A model generated the notes under the pieces. The model saw only the letters and a list, made by a program, of their open reading frames with translations, was not told the DNA's origin and ran no database searches. Shown one piece after another: positions 16,851 through 25,802 of a stretch of DNA of 64,000 nt. Within the stretch, counting starts at the first letter, position 1, and each line of letters begins with the position of its first letter. This DNA comes from Sneathiella aquimaris (GTDB lineage: Bacteria > Pseudomonadota > Alphaproteobacteria > Sneathiellales > Sneathiellaceae), in the NCBI RefSeq assembly GCF_026409565.1, contig NZ_CP112881.1, positions 2,611,501 through 2,675,500 of the forward strand, read 5' to 3'. The translations under genes were made by a program, and so were the position numbers.

Positions 16851-18557
16851 TTAGCGCTTTCTCCAGGCCTGTGTTCTGGCAGCCAGTCCACGCGTTAGCA
16901 GCGCATGGAAAATACGAACAACAGCAGAGGTTGCAACAATCACCATACACATCGCGGCGGCAGGTGCGACATCTCCGGCATCATCCATATTAAGAGCGGC
17001 AATAGACGCCAGTGTCGTATCTGATGAATACAGAAATATGACAGCCGAAACAGTTGTCATTGCGTTGACGAACAGATAAATCGAAATATCCAGAATGGCG
17101 GGCATACAGACCGGGATTGTTACCCTTATGAATGTCCGGAAAAACGGCACTTTCAAAGAGGCCGACACCGTTTCAAATTCTGGATCCATTTGCTTCAATG
17201 CCGTCATCGCCGTTAAGTGGCTAACCGTATAAAAGTGGGCAATCGTGACGATCACAAGAATTGCCATGGTTCCATAGATCACTTCCAATGGATTGTCGGG
17301 ATGATTGAAGAAGAAAATATACGCCAGCCCAAGAACCATACCGGGCACAGCCATCGGGATCATGCACAGGAACTGAATGACCCCGCGCATAACTTTGGCA
17401 CCCTTGGCTTTCTCAACCATATACGCACCGGTAAAAATGATTATGGTTCCAAAAACAGCCGTATAAGCCGCCATTCTCAGGGAATTATAAAAAGACTCCC
17501 AGCCGCCGCCATCCATCACGTCGAAATTATAGTTATTAAGGGATAATTCGAGATTATAAGGCCAGAAGGTTACAAATGAGGCATATCCCGCCATTCCAAT
17601 AATGCCGATGATCATCAGGCTCACTGTCAGACAATATAGGAAGAAAATCTTATTCAGCAGGGAATGCGGTTTTGGCTGATAAGGTACGGCCCTCGCCGTC
17701 AGCATCGCCACCTGTTTTCTTTGAACGAACCTGTCCACCATAAAAGCGAGGATCGCCGGAACCAGCAGGACTACACTTACCACAGCCCCCATTTCAAAAT
17801 TCTGCTGTCCAATGACCTGCTTGTAAATATCGGTCGCCAGAACGTTATACTGCCCGCCGATCACCTTCGGAATACCGAAGTCTGTGATCACCAGCGTAAA
17901 AACCACAAAGATTGCGCTGATCAAACCGTATTTTATGCCCGGTAGCGTTACTGTAAAGAACGTGCGAACCCGGCTTGTTCGCAAAGCTTCAGCGGCTTCA
18001 TACAAACGCGCATCAGCAATTGAAAATGCGGCAATCAAAATCATCAAAGCGTGGGGAAAGGTGTAAAAAACCTCGCCCATAATAATCCCGATAGGACCAT
18101 AAATACTGTAATCGCCCATCAATCCTTTCAAAACCCCCTGTCGCCCGAAAAGGTATACAAAAGAAATACCGGGCAATAAGGAAGGCGCCAATAATGGAAG
18201 GAGTGCCGCCCCTTTGAACAAAGCCTTACCGGGTATGGTAGACCGAGACAGGATAAAGGCGAAAACTGAGGCCAGGCTGATCGTGATGATCGTTGAGATG
18301 ATCGCAATGAAGAAACTATTGTTGATCGAATAAAACAGAGCGGGCGTCGAAAAATAGTCGATATAATTGGCCAAGCCAATAAAAACACCGTCTTTGTTTT
18401 GCGTACTCTTTGACAACATGGCATAGAGCGGCATCAACAATGTAATAACCAGCCATAAGCCAATTCCCAGAATGAAGGCCCGCATGATCCAGTCATCGCG
18501 GCTCAATTTTGGTTTTACGATCGTCGGCTCTCGTTCGGATAAAGTGTGATCTGTCAT
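16851..18557 (-). CDS. 2-aminoethylphosphonate-type ABC transporter, fused permease
   Basis: 568 residues from ATG at 18557 (MTDHTLSEREPT), 4 bp after the ATPase stop and with an AAGG ribosome site; a longer frame to 18620 would overlap the ATPase gene. About twelve membrane segments fall in two halves, each with a binding-protein-dependent permease domain, as in FbpB-like Fe3+/AEP permeases. The EAA-type loops are at EAAEALRTSRVRTFFTVTLPG and VSASLKVPFFRTFIRVTIP. It would move AEP or a similar small phosphonate into the cytoplasm. Confidence 0.9.
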   Translation of the reverse strand: MTDHTLSEREPTIVKPKLSRDDWIMRAFILGIGLWLVITLLMPLYAMLSKSTQNKDGVFIGLANYIDYFSTPALFYSINNSFFIAIISTIITISLASVFAFILSRSTIPGKALFKGAALLPLLAPSLLPGISFVYLFGRQGVLKGLMGDYSIYGPIGIIMGEVFYTFPHALMILIAAFSIADARLYEAAEALRTSRVRTFFTVTLPGIKYGLISAIFVVFTLVITDFGIPKVIGGQYNVLATDIYKQVIGQQNFEMGAVVSVVLLVPAILAFMVDRFVQRKQVAMLTARAVPYQPKPHSLLNKIFFLYCLTVSLMIIGIIGMAGYASFVTFWPYNLELSLNNYNFDVMDGGGWESFYNSLRMAAYTAVFGTIIIFTGAYMVEKAKGAKVMRGVIQFLCMIPMAVPGMVLGLAYIFFFNHPDNPLEVIYGTMAILVIVTIAHFYTVSHLTAMTALKQMDPEFETVSASLKVPFFRTFIRVTIPVCMPAILDISIYLFVNAMTTVSAVIFLYSSDTTLASIAALNMDDAGDVAPAAAMCMVIVATSAVVRIFHALLTRGLAARTQAWRKR

Positions 18558-18561
18558 CGCC

Positions 18562-19662
18562 TTACCCTTGTGAGAAAATATGAATACGGTTCTTCGGCAA
18601 TGCGACGCGCACTGTTTCACCTACCGTAATCTTTTTATCGCGGATCAGGTTGATAGAGAAATCCGCTAAAATTTCACTATTCCCGTCGCCGTAATCCAAA
18701 GATGCCCGACAGAATGACCCCAAAAATTCCAGATCCTTCACACGTACATCGAACGAATTGTCGGTTGTCTCATCCAAGTCCCGAACAGCAATATCTTCAG
18801 GCCGGACGCAGGCGAGAACTTCATTGCCATCCAGCCGTTGTTTTTCCGCGTCAGATAGTGTCAGGGCGTGCCCGCCAAGCGAGACCGTGCCTTCATTACT
18901 TTTCTGCGCCTTGAGGAAATTCATGGTTCCCACAAACTCCGCCACAAAAGGAGAGGCAGGATGCCGGTAAATTTCCATTGGTGTACCAACCTGCTCGATG
19001 ACACCATCATTCATCACGACAATCCGATCCGCCATCGTTAAGGCTTCTTCCTGATCGTGAGTCACCATAATTGTTGTTACGCCAAGTCGGCGCTGCAATT
19101 CTTTCATCTCATGACGCAAATGCACACGCACCTTCGCATCAAGGGCCGATAAAGGTTCATCTAAAAGCAAGAGACCGGGGGACATGGCCAAGGCTCTGGC
19201 CAGCGCGACACGCTGCTGCTGCCCACCAGACAATTGGGCCGGAAACTTGTCTTCCTGTCCTTCAAGTCCAACCAGCGATAATAATTCTGATACCCGGGAT
19301 GCGACATCCGCTTTGGATGACCGCATATTCACCAGTCCATATCCAACATTGGCTGAAACGCTTAGATTTGGAAACAATGCATAGGACTGAAAAACAATAC
19401 CAAAATCACGTTCCGAAGCGGGCAAGGCCGAAATATCGGTACCGCCCTGAAAAATGCTGCCCGATGTCTGGATATCAAGACCGGCGATTGCACGTAACAT
19501 GGTTGTTTTTCCGCAACCGGACGGCCCAAGGAAGCACACGAATTCACCTTCGAAAACCTCTAAAGAAATATTCTTCAGGGCGGTAAAACTTCCAAATTTC
19601 TTGGTAATATTTTCTGCTTTCAGATAGGCGCTTTTCGCCGCATCGGTCCCACTACTTTTCAT
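18562..19662 (-). CDS. 2-aminoethylphosphonate-type ABC transporter, ATP-binding protein
   Basis: 366 residues. Walker A GPSGCGKTTML, signature LSGGQQQRVALARALA, Walker B LLLLDEPLSALDAK and the switch His (VTHDQEEAL) are all present, and a C-terminal TOBE-type domain follows. It belongs to the PotA/FbpC group and matches the putative AEP-transporter ATPase found with phnW. It is 108 bp downstream of the binding-protein gene, separated by a long hairpin, and 4 bp upstream of the permease gene. Confidence 0.92.
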   Translation of the reverse strand: MKSSGTDAAKSAYLKAENITKKFGSFTALKNISLEVFEGEFVCFLGPSGCGKTTMLRAIAGLDIQTSGSIFQGGTDISALPASERDFGIVFQSYALFPNLSVSANVGYGLVNMRSSKADVASRVSELLSLVGLEGQEDKFPAQLSGGQQQRVALARALAMSPGLLLLDEPLSALDAKVRVHLRHEMKELQRRLGVTTIMVTHDQEEALTMADRIVVMNDGVIEQVGTPMEIYRHPASPFVAEFVGTMNFLKAQKSNEGTVSLGGHALTLSDAEKQRLDGNEVLACVRPEDIAVRDLDETTDNSFDVRVKDLEFLGSFCRASLDYGDGNSEILADFSINLIRDKKITVGETVRVALPKNRIHIFSQG

Positions 19663-19716
19663 AAGGCTACTCGCATTCTCTCTTTTGACACTTTGCCAAT
19701 TTACAGCTTAACAGAT

Positions 19717-19748
19717 GGCATTCCCGCAATCTTGCGTGCGGGAATGCC
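19717..19748. repeat. 12-bp stem hairpin between binding-protein and ATPase genes
   Basis: GGCATTCCCGCA (19717-19728) pairs perfectly with TGCGGGAATGCC (19737-19748) across an 8-nt loop. No U-run follows on the minus strand, so it is more likely a 3'-end stabiliser or attenuator than a full terminator. Such a hairpin commonly raises binding-protein expression above that of the downstream transporter genes. Confidence 0.7.
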
Positions 19749-19770
19749 TGCAGTTCACAATAGGTACGAA

Positions 19771-20793
19771 CTATTTTGGATCTGATTTAGAATCGTAACG
19801 CTTCTGCCATTCAGCGAGAATGTTTTTGCGGTTTTTAGCCGCCCAGGCAAAGTCGTTTTTGATCATTGCTGTCGCAATCTGTGGTGGGAAATGCTCAACC
19901 GGTTTCGCAACTCCTGGATAAGCAACGACCGCATAACCTTCGTTATACATTTCGTTTGCCTTCTTGGAGACAGACCAGTCTGCCAGCGTTCTTGCCGCTT
20001 CCATATTCTTTGATCCTTTCAGGATCGCTGTCGCCTCCATATCCCAGCCGACGCCTTCGGTAGGAACAACAATTTCGAGCGGGGCGCCTTTTGCTTTGGA
20101 TTTAGCTCCGCGGAAAGCGAATGAAATACCGATTGGAATTTCGCCAGCAGCCGCAAGTTTACAAGGCTTGGAACCTGAATGGGTATAACGGGCAATATTT
20201 TCATGGAGCGAGTCCATGTATTTCCAGCCCCCCTCTTCGCCGAAAAGCTGCAGCCAGGAAGAAACGTCAAGGAAGCCGGTTCCGGACGAGTTCGGATTAG
20301 GCATAATGATCTGGTTTTTATAAACAGGCTTCGTCAGATCTTTCCAGGACGTTGGAATTGGAAGACCTGCTTTTCCAGCTTCAACCGTATTATAACAAAC
20401 AGAAGCAACCCAGGCATCCATGCCTGTCCACTTGGTTGGGTTTGCACTATCGCGGAATTTTGGATCTAGCTTTTCAACACCTTTTGGTGAATAAGCTTCC
20501 AGCATGCCTTCTTCACCCAGCAGCATCAGACTTGTTGCGGCCAGCCCCCAAACGATATCAGCTTTAGGATTGTTTTTTTCGGCCAGCAATTTGGCTGTAA
20601 TGATACCGGTCGAATCCCGAACCCAGTTAATCTTGATATCTGGGTGATCTTCATTAAATTTTGCCGCATATTTCTTAAGGTCTTCTGCTTCGACAGCTGT
20701 ATAGACAGTTAATTCTGCCGCCGCTGCTACAGATGACAAGGCAAGAATGCCTGCAACACTTCCAAGTATGGATTTGAGAATTTGTGACTTCAT
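19771..20793 (-). CDS. 2-aminoethylphosphonate-type ABC transporter substrate-binding protein
   Basis: 340 residues from ATG at 20793 (MKSQILKSILGS), with GGAG nine bases upstream; the frame opens at 20817 without a good ribosome site. A Sec signal peptide covers about residues 1-26, ending in AAAA. The mature protein starts ELTVYTAVEAEDL, typical of the FbpA/AEP-binding group of periplasmic proteins. It is first in the operon and would bind AEP in the periplasm. Confidence 0.92.
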   Translation of the reverse strand: MKSQILKSILGSVAGILALSSVAAAAELTVYTAVEAEDLKKYAAKFNEDHPDIKINWVRDSTGIITAKLLAEKNNPKADIVWGLAATSLMLLGEEGMLEAYSPKGVEKLDPKFRDSANPTKWTGMDAWVASVCYNTVEAGKAGLPIPTSWKDLTKPVYKNQIIMPNPNSSGTGFLDVSSWLQLFGEEGGWKYMDSLHENIARYTHSGSKPCKLAAAGEIPIGISFAFRGAKSKAKGAPLEIVVPTEGVGWDMEATAILKGSKNMEAARTLADWSVSKKANEMYNEGYAVVAYPGVAKPVEHFPPQIATAMIKNDFAWAAKNRKNILAEWQKRYDSKSDPK

Positions 20794-21125
20794 GGTTAGC
20801 TCCGTTCTGTTAGACACCCAATAATTTTATCGGCTCACACTTGTCACACAAAACTGTGAACCGAAAACACGCTGAACTAATGAAGGCTTATTGTTATAAA
20901 TTTATGACAACCCTCATAGAACGACTTTATTTGATTATAGTTTCAAAATCTTCCAAAATATTTCTGTCAAACGACACTTTTTAAGCCAATTTCCAAATTT
21001 ATGCTCAAAAATCCCACATTTTAGAATAAATGAACGAGATTCTCCCAAATCTCTTGACCAAACGATAACGCGTTTCTTAACATAATCAAAAGTTTTTTAT
21101 TTTATTAATCTTATAGGCTCAGGTT
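20794..21125. other. AT-rich divergent promoter region between AEP operon and LysR gene
   Basis: No gene is seen here. The stretch is AT-rich and separates two divergent genes, the usual place for LysR control. It holds the dyad at 20893-20908 and a weak sigma70-like candidate for the LysR gene (TTGACC at 21054-21059, 17 bp spacer, TTAACA at 21077-21082). Nothing else is recognisable. Confidence 0.6.
20893..20908. promoter_or_regulatory. Candidate LysR-type binding site (T-N11-A dyad)
   Basis: GTTATAAATTTATGAC is a 16-bp dyad with one mismatched pair around a perfect ATAAATTTAT core. It contains a T-N11-A arrangement typical of LysR sites. It lies about 100 bp upstream of the AEP binding-protein start. 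Confidence 0.4.
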
Positions 21126-22013
21126 ATGTATCATTCTCAGTTGCGGGCATTCCATGCTGTTGCAACCCAAGGCGGCTTCTCAAAAGCGGCCGCTCATCTT
21201 GGTCTAACTCAGCCTGCTTTATCCGATCAGGTGAAAAAACTTGAAGAGCGATTTAACGTCTTATTATTCCACAGACATAAGCGGGTTGTCAGGCTGACGC
21301 AACTGGGCGAACAATTGCTGGAAATCACTCAAAGAAAATTCACACTTGAGAAACAAGCCGTTGACCTGCTGTCCGCCCATCAGAAACTTGAAAAAGGGCA
21401 CTTGAATATCGCAGCGGACACGCCCCTTCATGTTATTCCGTTAATTGCCCGGTTCAAGCGCGACTTTGAAGGGATCACAATTTCACTCAGAATAGGTAAC
21501 GCAGAAGAAATTCTAAACGGCTTGCAGAATTTCTCTTACGATCTGGGAATCGTTGCCGATATGCAGGAAGACAGCCGCTTTCACTCTGTTACGCTATGCC
21601 GGGACCCACTGGTTGCTTTCGTCTCGAAAACCCATCCCTGGGCGACAAAGCAAGGCGTCACCCTGAAAGAGCTTGCAAACGAGACGGAACTCATACTCAG
21701 AGAACCCGGTTCGCGAACCCGCAATCATGTCGAAAGAGAATTTTCCATGGCTGGACTTAGCTTGAAAGTTGCACTGGAAGTTCAGGGAAGAGAAGCGGCC
21801 AAAGAAGCTGTTGCCTCCAACCTAGGAGTGGGAATTGTCAGCAAACCAGAATTTGGTCACGACTCGCGTCTGGTGGAGATTCCCTTATCTGATTGTTCAG
21901 CCACCATGACAGAGTCGCTTGTTTGCCTGCGCGAAAAACTGGAACTCCGGAGCGTTAAAGCTTTTCTAAATGCCAACAAAATTGTCGAAACAGTTGCGCC
22001 TTCTGTTCAGTAA
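21126..22013 (+). CDS. LysR family regulator of the AEP operon
   Basis: 295 residues. An N-terminal LysR winged helix-turn-helix (residues ~4-62: FHAVATQGGFSKAAAHLGLTQPALSDQVKKLEE) is followed by a type-2 periplasmic-binding-like effector domain from about residue 90. It is divergent from the AEP operon across 332 bp, the classic layout for a LysR activator of the facing operon. Substrate-induced rather than phosphate-starvation control is inferred; the effector is probably AEP or a product. Confidence 0.9.
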   Translation: MYHSQLRAFHAVATQGGFSKAAAHLGLTQPALSDQVKKLEERFNVLLFHRHKRVVRLTQLGEQLLEITQRKFTLEKQAVDLLSAHQKLEKGHLNIAADTPLHVIPLIARFKRDFEGITISLRIGNAEEILNGLQNFSYDLGIVADMQEDSRFHSVTLCRDPLVAFVSKTHPWATKQGVTLKELANETELILREPGSRTRNHVEREFSMAGLSLKVALEVQGREAAKEAVASNLGVGIVSKPEFGHDSRLVEIPLSDCSATMTESLVCLREKLELRSVKAFLNANKIVETVAPSVQ

Positions 22014-22022
22014 GTAAATATT

Positions 22023-22886
22023 TTGACCCTTACAATTATCCTCCTCGTTCTGTGTTCTGCTTTTTTGCATCCGTTATGGAACTTACTTGCAAAAAAAGAC
22101 AATGAACCTCAATTCGCTTTCATTACCCTGTCGTTTGGTATTGCGGTGGTTGGTCTTATCCATGGCTTGCTGATCGGTGCTGACTTCTGGCTTGACACAG
22201 ATCAATGGATGCTGATCTCTGCCTCGGTTGCCGGACAGCTTCTTTATAATCTGGCGCTGGCCGCAACGTTAAAACGTGGGGATCTTTCAGCCTATTACCC
22301 GATTATCAGAGCCTCTCCCGTTTTTATCGTTGCCTTCAGCTTTCTTGTTTTGGGAATTCACTATTCCCTTCTGGTTCTTGTCGGCATTACTCTTGTCTTG
22401 ATCGGAGCCATTCTTCTTCTGTATCGCCGCGGGCACAACCTGCTGGATGATGGGAAAACGCTAGGCCTTGCGACACTCGCCATGTGTGCCACTGGTATTT
22501 ATTCACTGGCGGATTCCCGCCTGATGCTCGGATTGGAACCGCCCGTTCTCTTTTTCTGGACACAACTTATTTGTTGGCCGTTGCTGGTAATAGCAAACTT
22601 TCTTATGGGGAACCGTCCGCCTCGATTTTTGGGGCTTTCGCGGTTCTTGGAAAAACCCCTCCTGAACGCTCAACTGATTGCCTGTGTCTACGGATCTTAT
22701 TGTCTGATTTTAATAGCCTATTCAATGGGGGGCGATGTTGCGATTGTCACAACCATTCGCCAAGCCTCTATTCCGCTCTCCGTTATTCTGGGGGGCTATT
22801 TTTTAAATGAAGGGGCGATTGCCCGCAGACTGATCGCCTCGGCGATATTATCTGCCGGAATTATTACCGTTATTCTGTACGGGTAA
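22023..22886 (+). CDS. EamA/DMT family transporter
   Basis: 287 residues, about ten hydrophobic segments in two EamA repeats, with characteristic YYPIIRASPVFIV and IRQASIPLSVILGGYFLNEG at equivalent positions of the two halves. The start is TTG at 22023, 9 bp after the LysR stop; no strong ribosome site is visible, suggesting translational coupling. The family exports small metabolites such as amino acids across the inner membrane. Cotranscription with the AEP regulator suggests a related substrate, but this is not shown. Confidence 0.85.
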   Translation: MTLTIILLVLCSAFLHPLWNLLAKKDNEPQFAFITLSFGIAVVGLIHGLLIGADFWLDTDQWMLISASVAGQLLYNLALAATLKRGDLSAYYPIIRASPVFIVAFSFLVLGIHYSLLVLVGITLVLIGAILLLYRRGHNLLDDGKTLGLATLAMCATGIYSLADSRLMLGLEPPVLFFWTQLICWPLLVIANFLMGNRPPRFLGLSRFLEKPLLNAQLIACVYGSYCLILIAYSMGGDVAIVTTIRQASIPLSVILGGYFLNEGAIARRLIASAILSAGIITVILYG

Positions 22887-22889
22887 GAT

Positions 22890-22922
22890 GAGGCAGGTCA
22901 TCATAACCTGCCTCTTTAACAT
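22890..22922 (+). terminator. Rho-independent terminator after the EamA gene
   Basis: GAGGCAGGT (22890-22898) pairs perfectly with ACCTGCCTC (22906-22914) over a 7-nt loop and is followed by TTTAACATTTT. It lies 3 bp after the EamA stop and before the convergent alcohol dehydrogenase gene. Confidence 0.75.
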
Positions 22923-22940
22923 TTTGGCTAGCTTTTAACG

Positions 22941-24119
22941 TCAGCTCAAATCACCTTTAACGGCTTTTAGAAACACGTCTTTATACTCATCCGCCGAAAG
23001 CTGTATGGGGTTTCCGCCAGCTGATGGATCTTCAGTTGCCATACGACCGACAAGATCGGCCTTGGCATCGTCGATGTTCAGGGCGCCTAGATCATTCGGG
23101 ATCTTTAGTTCCTGACGCAAGTCCAGAACCCAATTCAACACGCCATCAAAAGACGCATTTTCCAGCCCGACATAAGCTGCCAAACGGCTCATTCTGTCTT
23201 CAATGACAGAGCGGTTGCGGATCAGGACATACGGCATCAGAATTGCGTTCAGCAACCCATGATGAGCGTCATACAAAGCGCCGAGCGGATGAGCCAGGGC
23301 ATGCATGCCGCCCAAGCCACGCTGAAAAGCCGTCGCACCCATTGTTGATGAGATCATCATCTGACTTCTGGCAACCAAATCATTGCCATCCTTCACCGCT
23401 GCGGGCAAATACTCTTTCACCAACCGGATACCCTCTACCGCAATCCCTTCAGCCATGGGGTGGAAAAATGGCGAGCAATAAGCTTCCAGGTTATGCGATA
23501 AGGCATCCATTCCGGTTGCCGCCGTAATATGGGCAGGCAATCCGACAGTCAAGGCAGGGTCCGCCACCACAATAGACGGCATCATTTTCGGATGAAAAAT
23601 GATTTTCTTTACATGGTTGGCCTCATCGGTAATGACCGATGCGCGACCAACCTCCGAGCCAGTTCCGGACGTGGTCGGAACCGCAACAATTGGGGCTACG
23701 CCCTCTTCAATCACGCGGGTCCAGTTATCCCCTGCATCTTCAAAATCAAAAAGCGGACGGGTCTGCCCAACCAGCAAGGCAATTGCTTTGGCCGCATCCA
23801 GCCCCGAGCCACCGCCAAAAGCGATCACGCCATCATGATTTCCCGCTTTATAAGCATCTGCGCCATCGTCTACATTCTGGCCAACTGGATTTGGCTTGAT
23901 GTCGCTGAACACACCGCAGGTCAAACCAGCTTTTTCACAGCTGGTGACCGCATCGGCAATCATTGGAAGTCCTGCCAGTCCCGGATCCGTTACCAGCAAA
24001 GGGTTTCTCATACCCAAATCCCGGCATGCTTCTCCGATCCCGGCGGCTTTACCGACGCCAAAGCGAACGGCAGTTGGGTAGTTCCAGTTACCCTGTAAGT
24101 TTTCAATAGTATCAGACAT
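22941..24119 (-). CDS. Iron-containing (group III) alcohol dehydrogenase
   Basis: 392 residues. The NAD-binding segment FGGGSGLDAAKAIAL and the metal-binding segments GMDALSHNLEAY and GGMHALAHPLGALYDAHHG (metal-binding Asp and His residues) are intact. It would oxidise a primary alcohol to an aldehyde. It lies 9 bp downstream of the aldehyde dehydrogenase gene, so the two are one operon acting in sequence. Context (a glutamine-synthetase-like ligase and an amidotransferase nearby) suggests a gamma-glutamyl amino alcohol as substrate, by inference. Confidence 0.9.
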   Translation of the reverse strand: MSDTIENLQGNWNYPTAVRFGVGKAAGIGEACRDLGMRNPLLVTDPGLAGLPMIADAVTSCEKAGLTCGVFSDIKPNPVGQNVDDGADAYKAGNHDGVIAFGGGSGLDAAKAIALLVGQTRPLFDFEDAGDNWTRVIEEGVAPIVAVPTTSGTGSEVGRASVITDEANHVKKIIFHPKMMPSIVVADPALTVGLPAHITAATGMDALSHNLEAYCSPFFHPMAEGIAVEGIRLVKEYLPAAVKDGNDLVARSQMMISSTMGATAFQRGLGGMHALAHPLGALYDAHHGLLNAILMPYVLIRNRSVIEDRMSRLAAYVGLENASFDGVLNWVLDLRQELKIPNDLGALNIDDAKADLVGRMATEDPSAGGNPIQLSADEYKDVFLKAVKGDLS

Positions 24120-24128
24120 TGAACTTCC

Positions 24129-25520
24129 TTAAATCTTGGTACGCAAATGATAGGATTTTGGACGGGTCAGGCTTTCATAACCAACCGTGGATAATGTGCA
24201 CCCCCGACCAGAGTTTTTCACCCCTGTCCAAGCCAATGCAGGATCAAGATAATCACACCGGTTCATAAACCATGTTCCTGTATTTACCTGATCACCGATC
24301 GCGATGGCGGCAGCTTCGTCATTGGTCCAGACAGACGCTGTCAAACCAAATTCACTATCATTCATCAGGTTGATCGCTTCTTCATCGGAAGAAACTTTCA
24401 TAATACCAACAACAGGACCAAAGCTTTCCTCAGTCATCACGCGCATAGTGTGGTCCACATCTACCAAGACCTGTGGCGCCAGATACGGTGTTCCTTCCTT
24501 GTCTGCTTCGAAGGAAGCAGGATCAATCAAGGCTTTCGCCCCCGTAGCAACGGCGTCTTTGATTTGGCCCCGCACGAAATCAGCAGCCTTTGCATTCACA
24601 CAAGGGCCAAGGGTTGTCTCCGGATCCAGCGGATTACCAAGTACATAACCGTTTACCGTTTTTACGACAGCATCGACAAACGCATCATACACATCTTCAT
24701 GCACATAAATCCGTTCGATACCACAACAGGACTGACCGGAATTGAACATGGCGCCGTCGACAAGGTTCTCTGCTGCATAAGCGGGATCTGCATCTGCACG
24801 GACATAGGCCGGGTCTTTACCGCCAAGCTCCAGACCAACACCAATAAACTGGCCAGTCGCCGCTTTTTCCATTGCCGCGCCGCCAGGAACAGACCCTGTG
24901 AACGCCACATAATCAACTCGACCAGACTGAATAAGACTGGCAGCAAACTGATGGGTTGCCGTTACCAGTTGAAACAATCCGTTGGGCAAGCCCGCTTCTT
25001 CAAAAGCCTGCTGCATTGTTTCGCCGCATAAATGTGTCTGCGTTGCGTGTTTCAGAATAACGGCATTCCCAGCCATCAAAGCAGGAACGATCGAATTTAC
25101 TGCTGTCATGTAGGGGAAATTCCAAGGCGCAATTGTAAAGACCACCCCCAGTGGTTCCCGTTTGATATATCGGGTAAAGCCCTCTTTTTCATCAACGGCA
25201 ACTGGCTGCAATGCGTTTTCTGCAACTGAAATCATGTACGTTGCGCGCTCAACGAAGCCACCGACTTCCCCCGCGCCATATCTGACAGGGCGTCCCATCT
25301 GCCAAGCGAGTTCTTCGCCAATTTTGTCTTTCTTACTTTCAAAATTCGCGACGCAACGGGTCAAAATTTCTGCGCGCTCGGCAACCGACTTATTTTTCCA
25401 GTCGGCTTGTGCAGCAGTCGCCGTATCCAGTAAACCCGGGATTGCATCCTCAGACATATAGGGACGTTCAACATAAAGGGTCCCATCGACAGGGCTGTAG
25501 GTTTTCAAACTATCGGACAT
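24129..25520 (-). CDS. NAD(P)-dependent aldehyde dehydrogenase family protein
   Basis: 463 residues from ATG at 25520 (MSDSLKTYSPVDGT); a longer open frame to 25625 adds residues atypical for the family. Hallmarks: APWNFPYMTAVNSIVPAL, FTGSVPGG, the catalytic-Glu segment GLELGGKDPAYV and the catalytic-Cys segment NSGQSCCGIERIYV. It should oxidise the aldehyde made by the partner Fe-alcohol dehydrogenase to a carboxylate. Phosphonoacetaldehyde dehydrogenase (PhnY) is an alternative given the AEP operon next door, but the grouping with the DeoR cluster makes it less likely. Confidence 0.88.
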   Translation of the reverse strand: MSDSLKTYSPVDGTLYVERPYMSEDAIPGLLDTATAAQADWKNKSVAERAEILTRCVANFESKKDKIGEELAWQMGRPVRYGAGEVGGFVERATYMISVAENALQPVAVDEKEGFTRYIKREPLGVVFTIAPWNFPYMTAVNSIVPALMAGNAVILKHATQTHLCGETMQQAFEEAGLPNGLFQLVTATHQFAASLIQSGRVDYVAFTGSVPGGAAMEKAATGQFIGVGLELGGKDPAYVRADADPAYAAENLVDGAMFNSGQSCCGIERIYVHEDVYDAFVDAVVKTVNGYVLGNPLDPETTLGPCVNAKAADFVRGQIKDAVATGAKALIDPASFEADKEGTPYLAPQVLVDVDHTMRVMTEESFGPVVGIMKVSSDEEAINLMNDSEFGLTASVWTNDEAAAIAIGDQVNTGTWFMNRCDYLDPALAWTGVKNSGRGCTLSTVGYESLTRPKSYHLRTKI

Positions 25521-25802
25521 ATACGAAATCCCGTATCTGGCATGTGAAGAAATTAAAGAGAAGAGCAGCCATTTTTTAGCATCCATTCGCTCCTCAAAAA
25601 ACAAATCGTATTTACCCACTTTCACCCATATAGCTCAACTATTTTTTTCACATATTTTACTCAAAAATCTTGGCTTTATGACGAATACCTTCATTAACTC
25701 AACAAAATTTAATACACTTTTTTGGAATTCCACATTTTGTTTTCCGTTTTCCTCATTTTATGCTACCAATTTCACCCTATCCGAAAAAAAAGTCAGCACT
25801 CC
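25521..25802. promoter_or_regulatory. Divergent promoter region with TTTCAC repeats (candidate DeoR sites)
   Basis: This AT-rich region separates the aldehyde dehydrogenase operon from the DeoR regulator. TTTCAC occurs at 25620-25625, 25646-25651 and 25770-25775. The first and last extend to TTTCACCCATAT and TTTCACCCTAT. Short direct repeats of this kind fit DeoR-family operators. No small gene is convincing here. Confidence 0.35.

Noticed and set aside
24129-25520. Aldehyde dehydrogenase as PhnY of the AEP pathway
   Set aside because: It is operonic with the Fe-alcohol dehydrogenase and divergent from DeoR, outside the LysR-controlled AEP operon; sequence does not specifically recall PhnY. 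Left open as a weak alternative.
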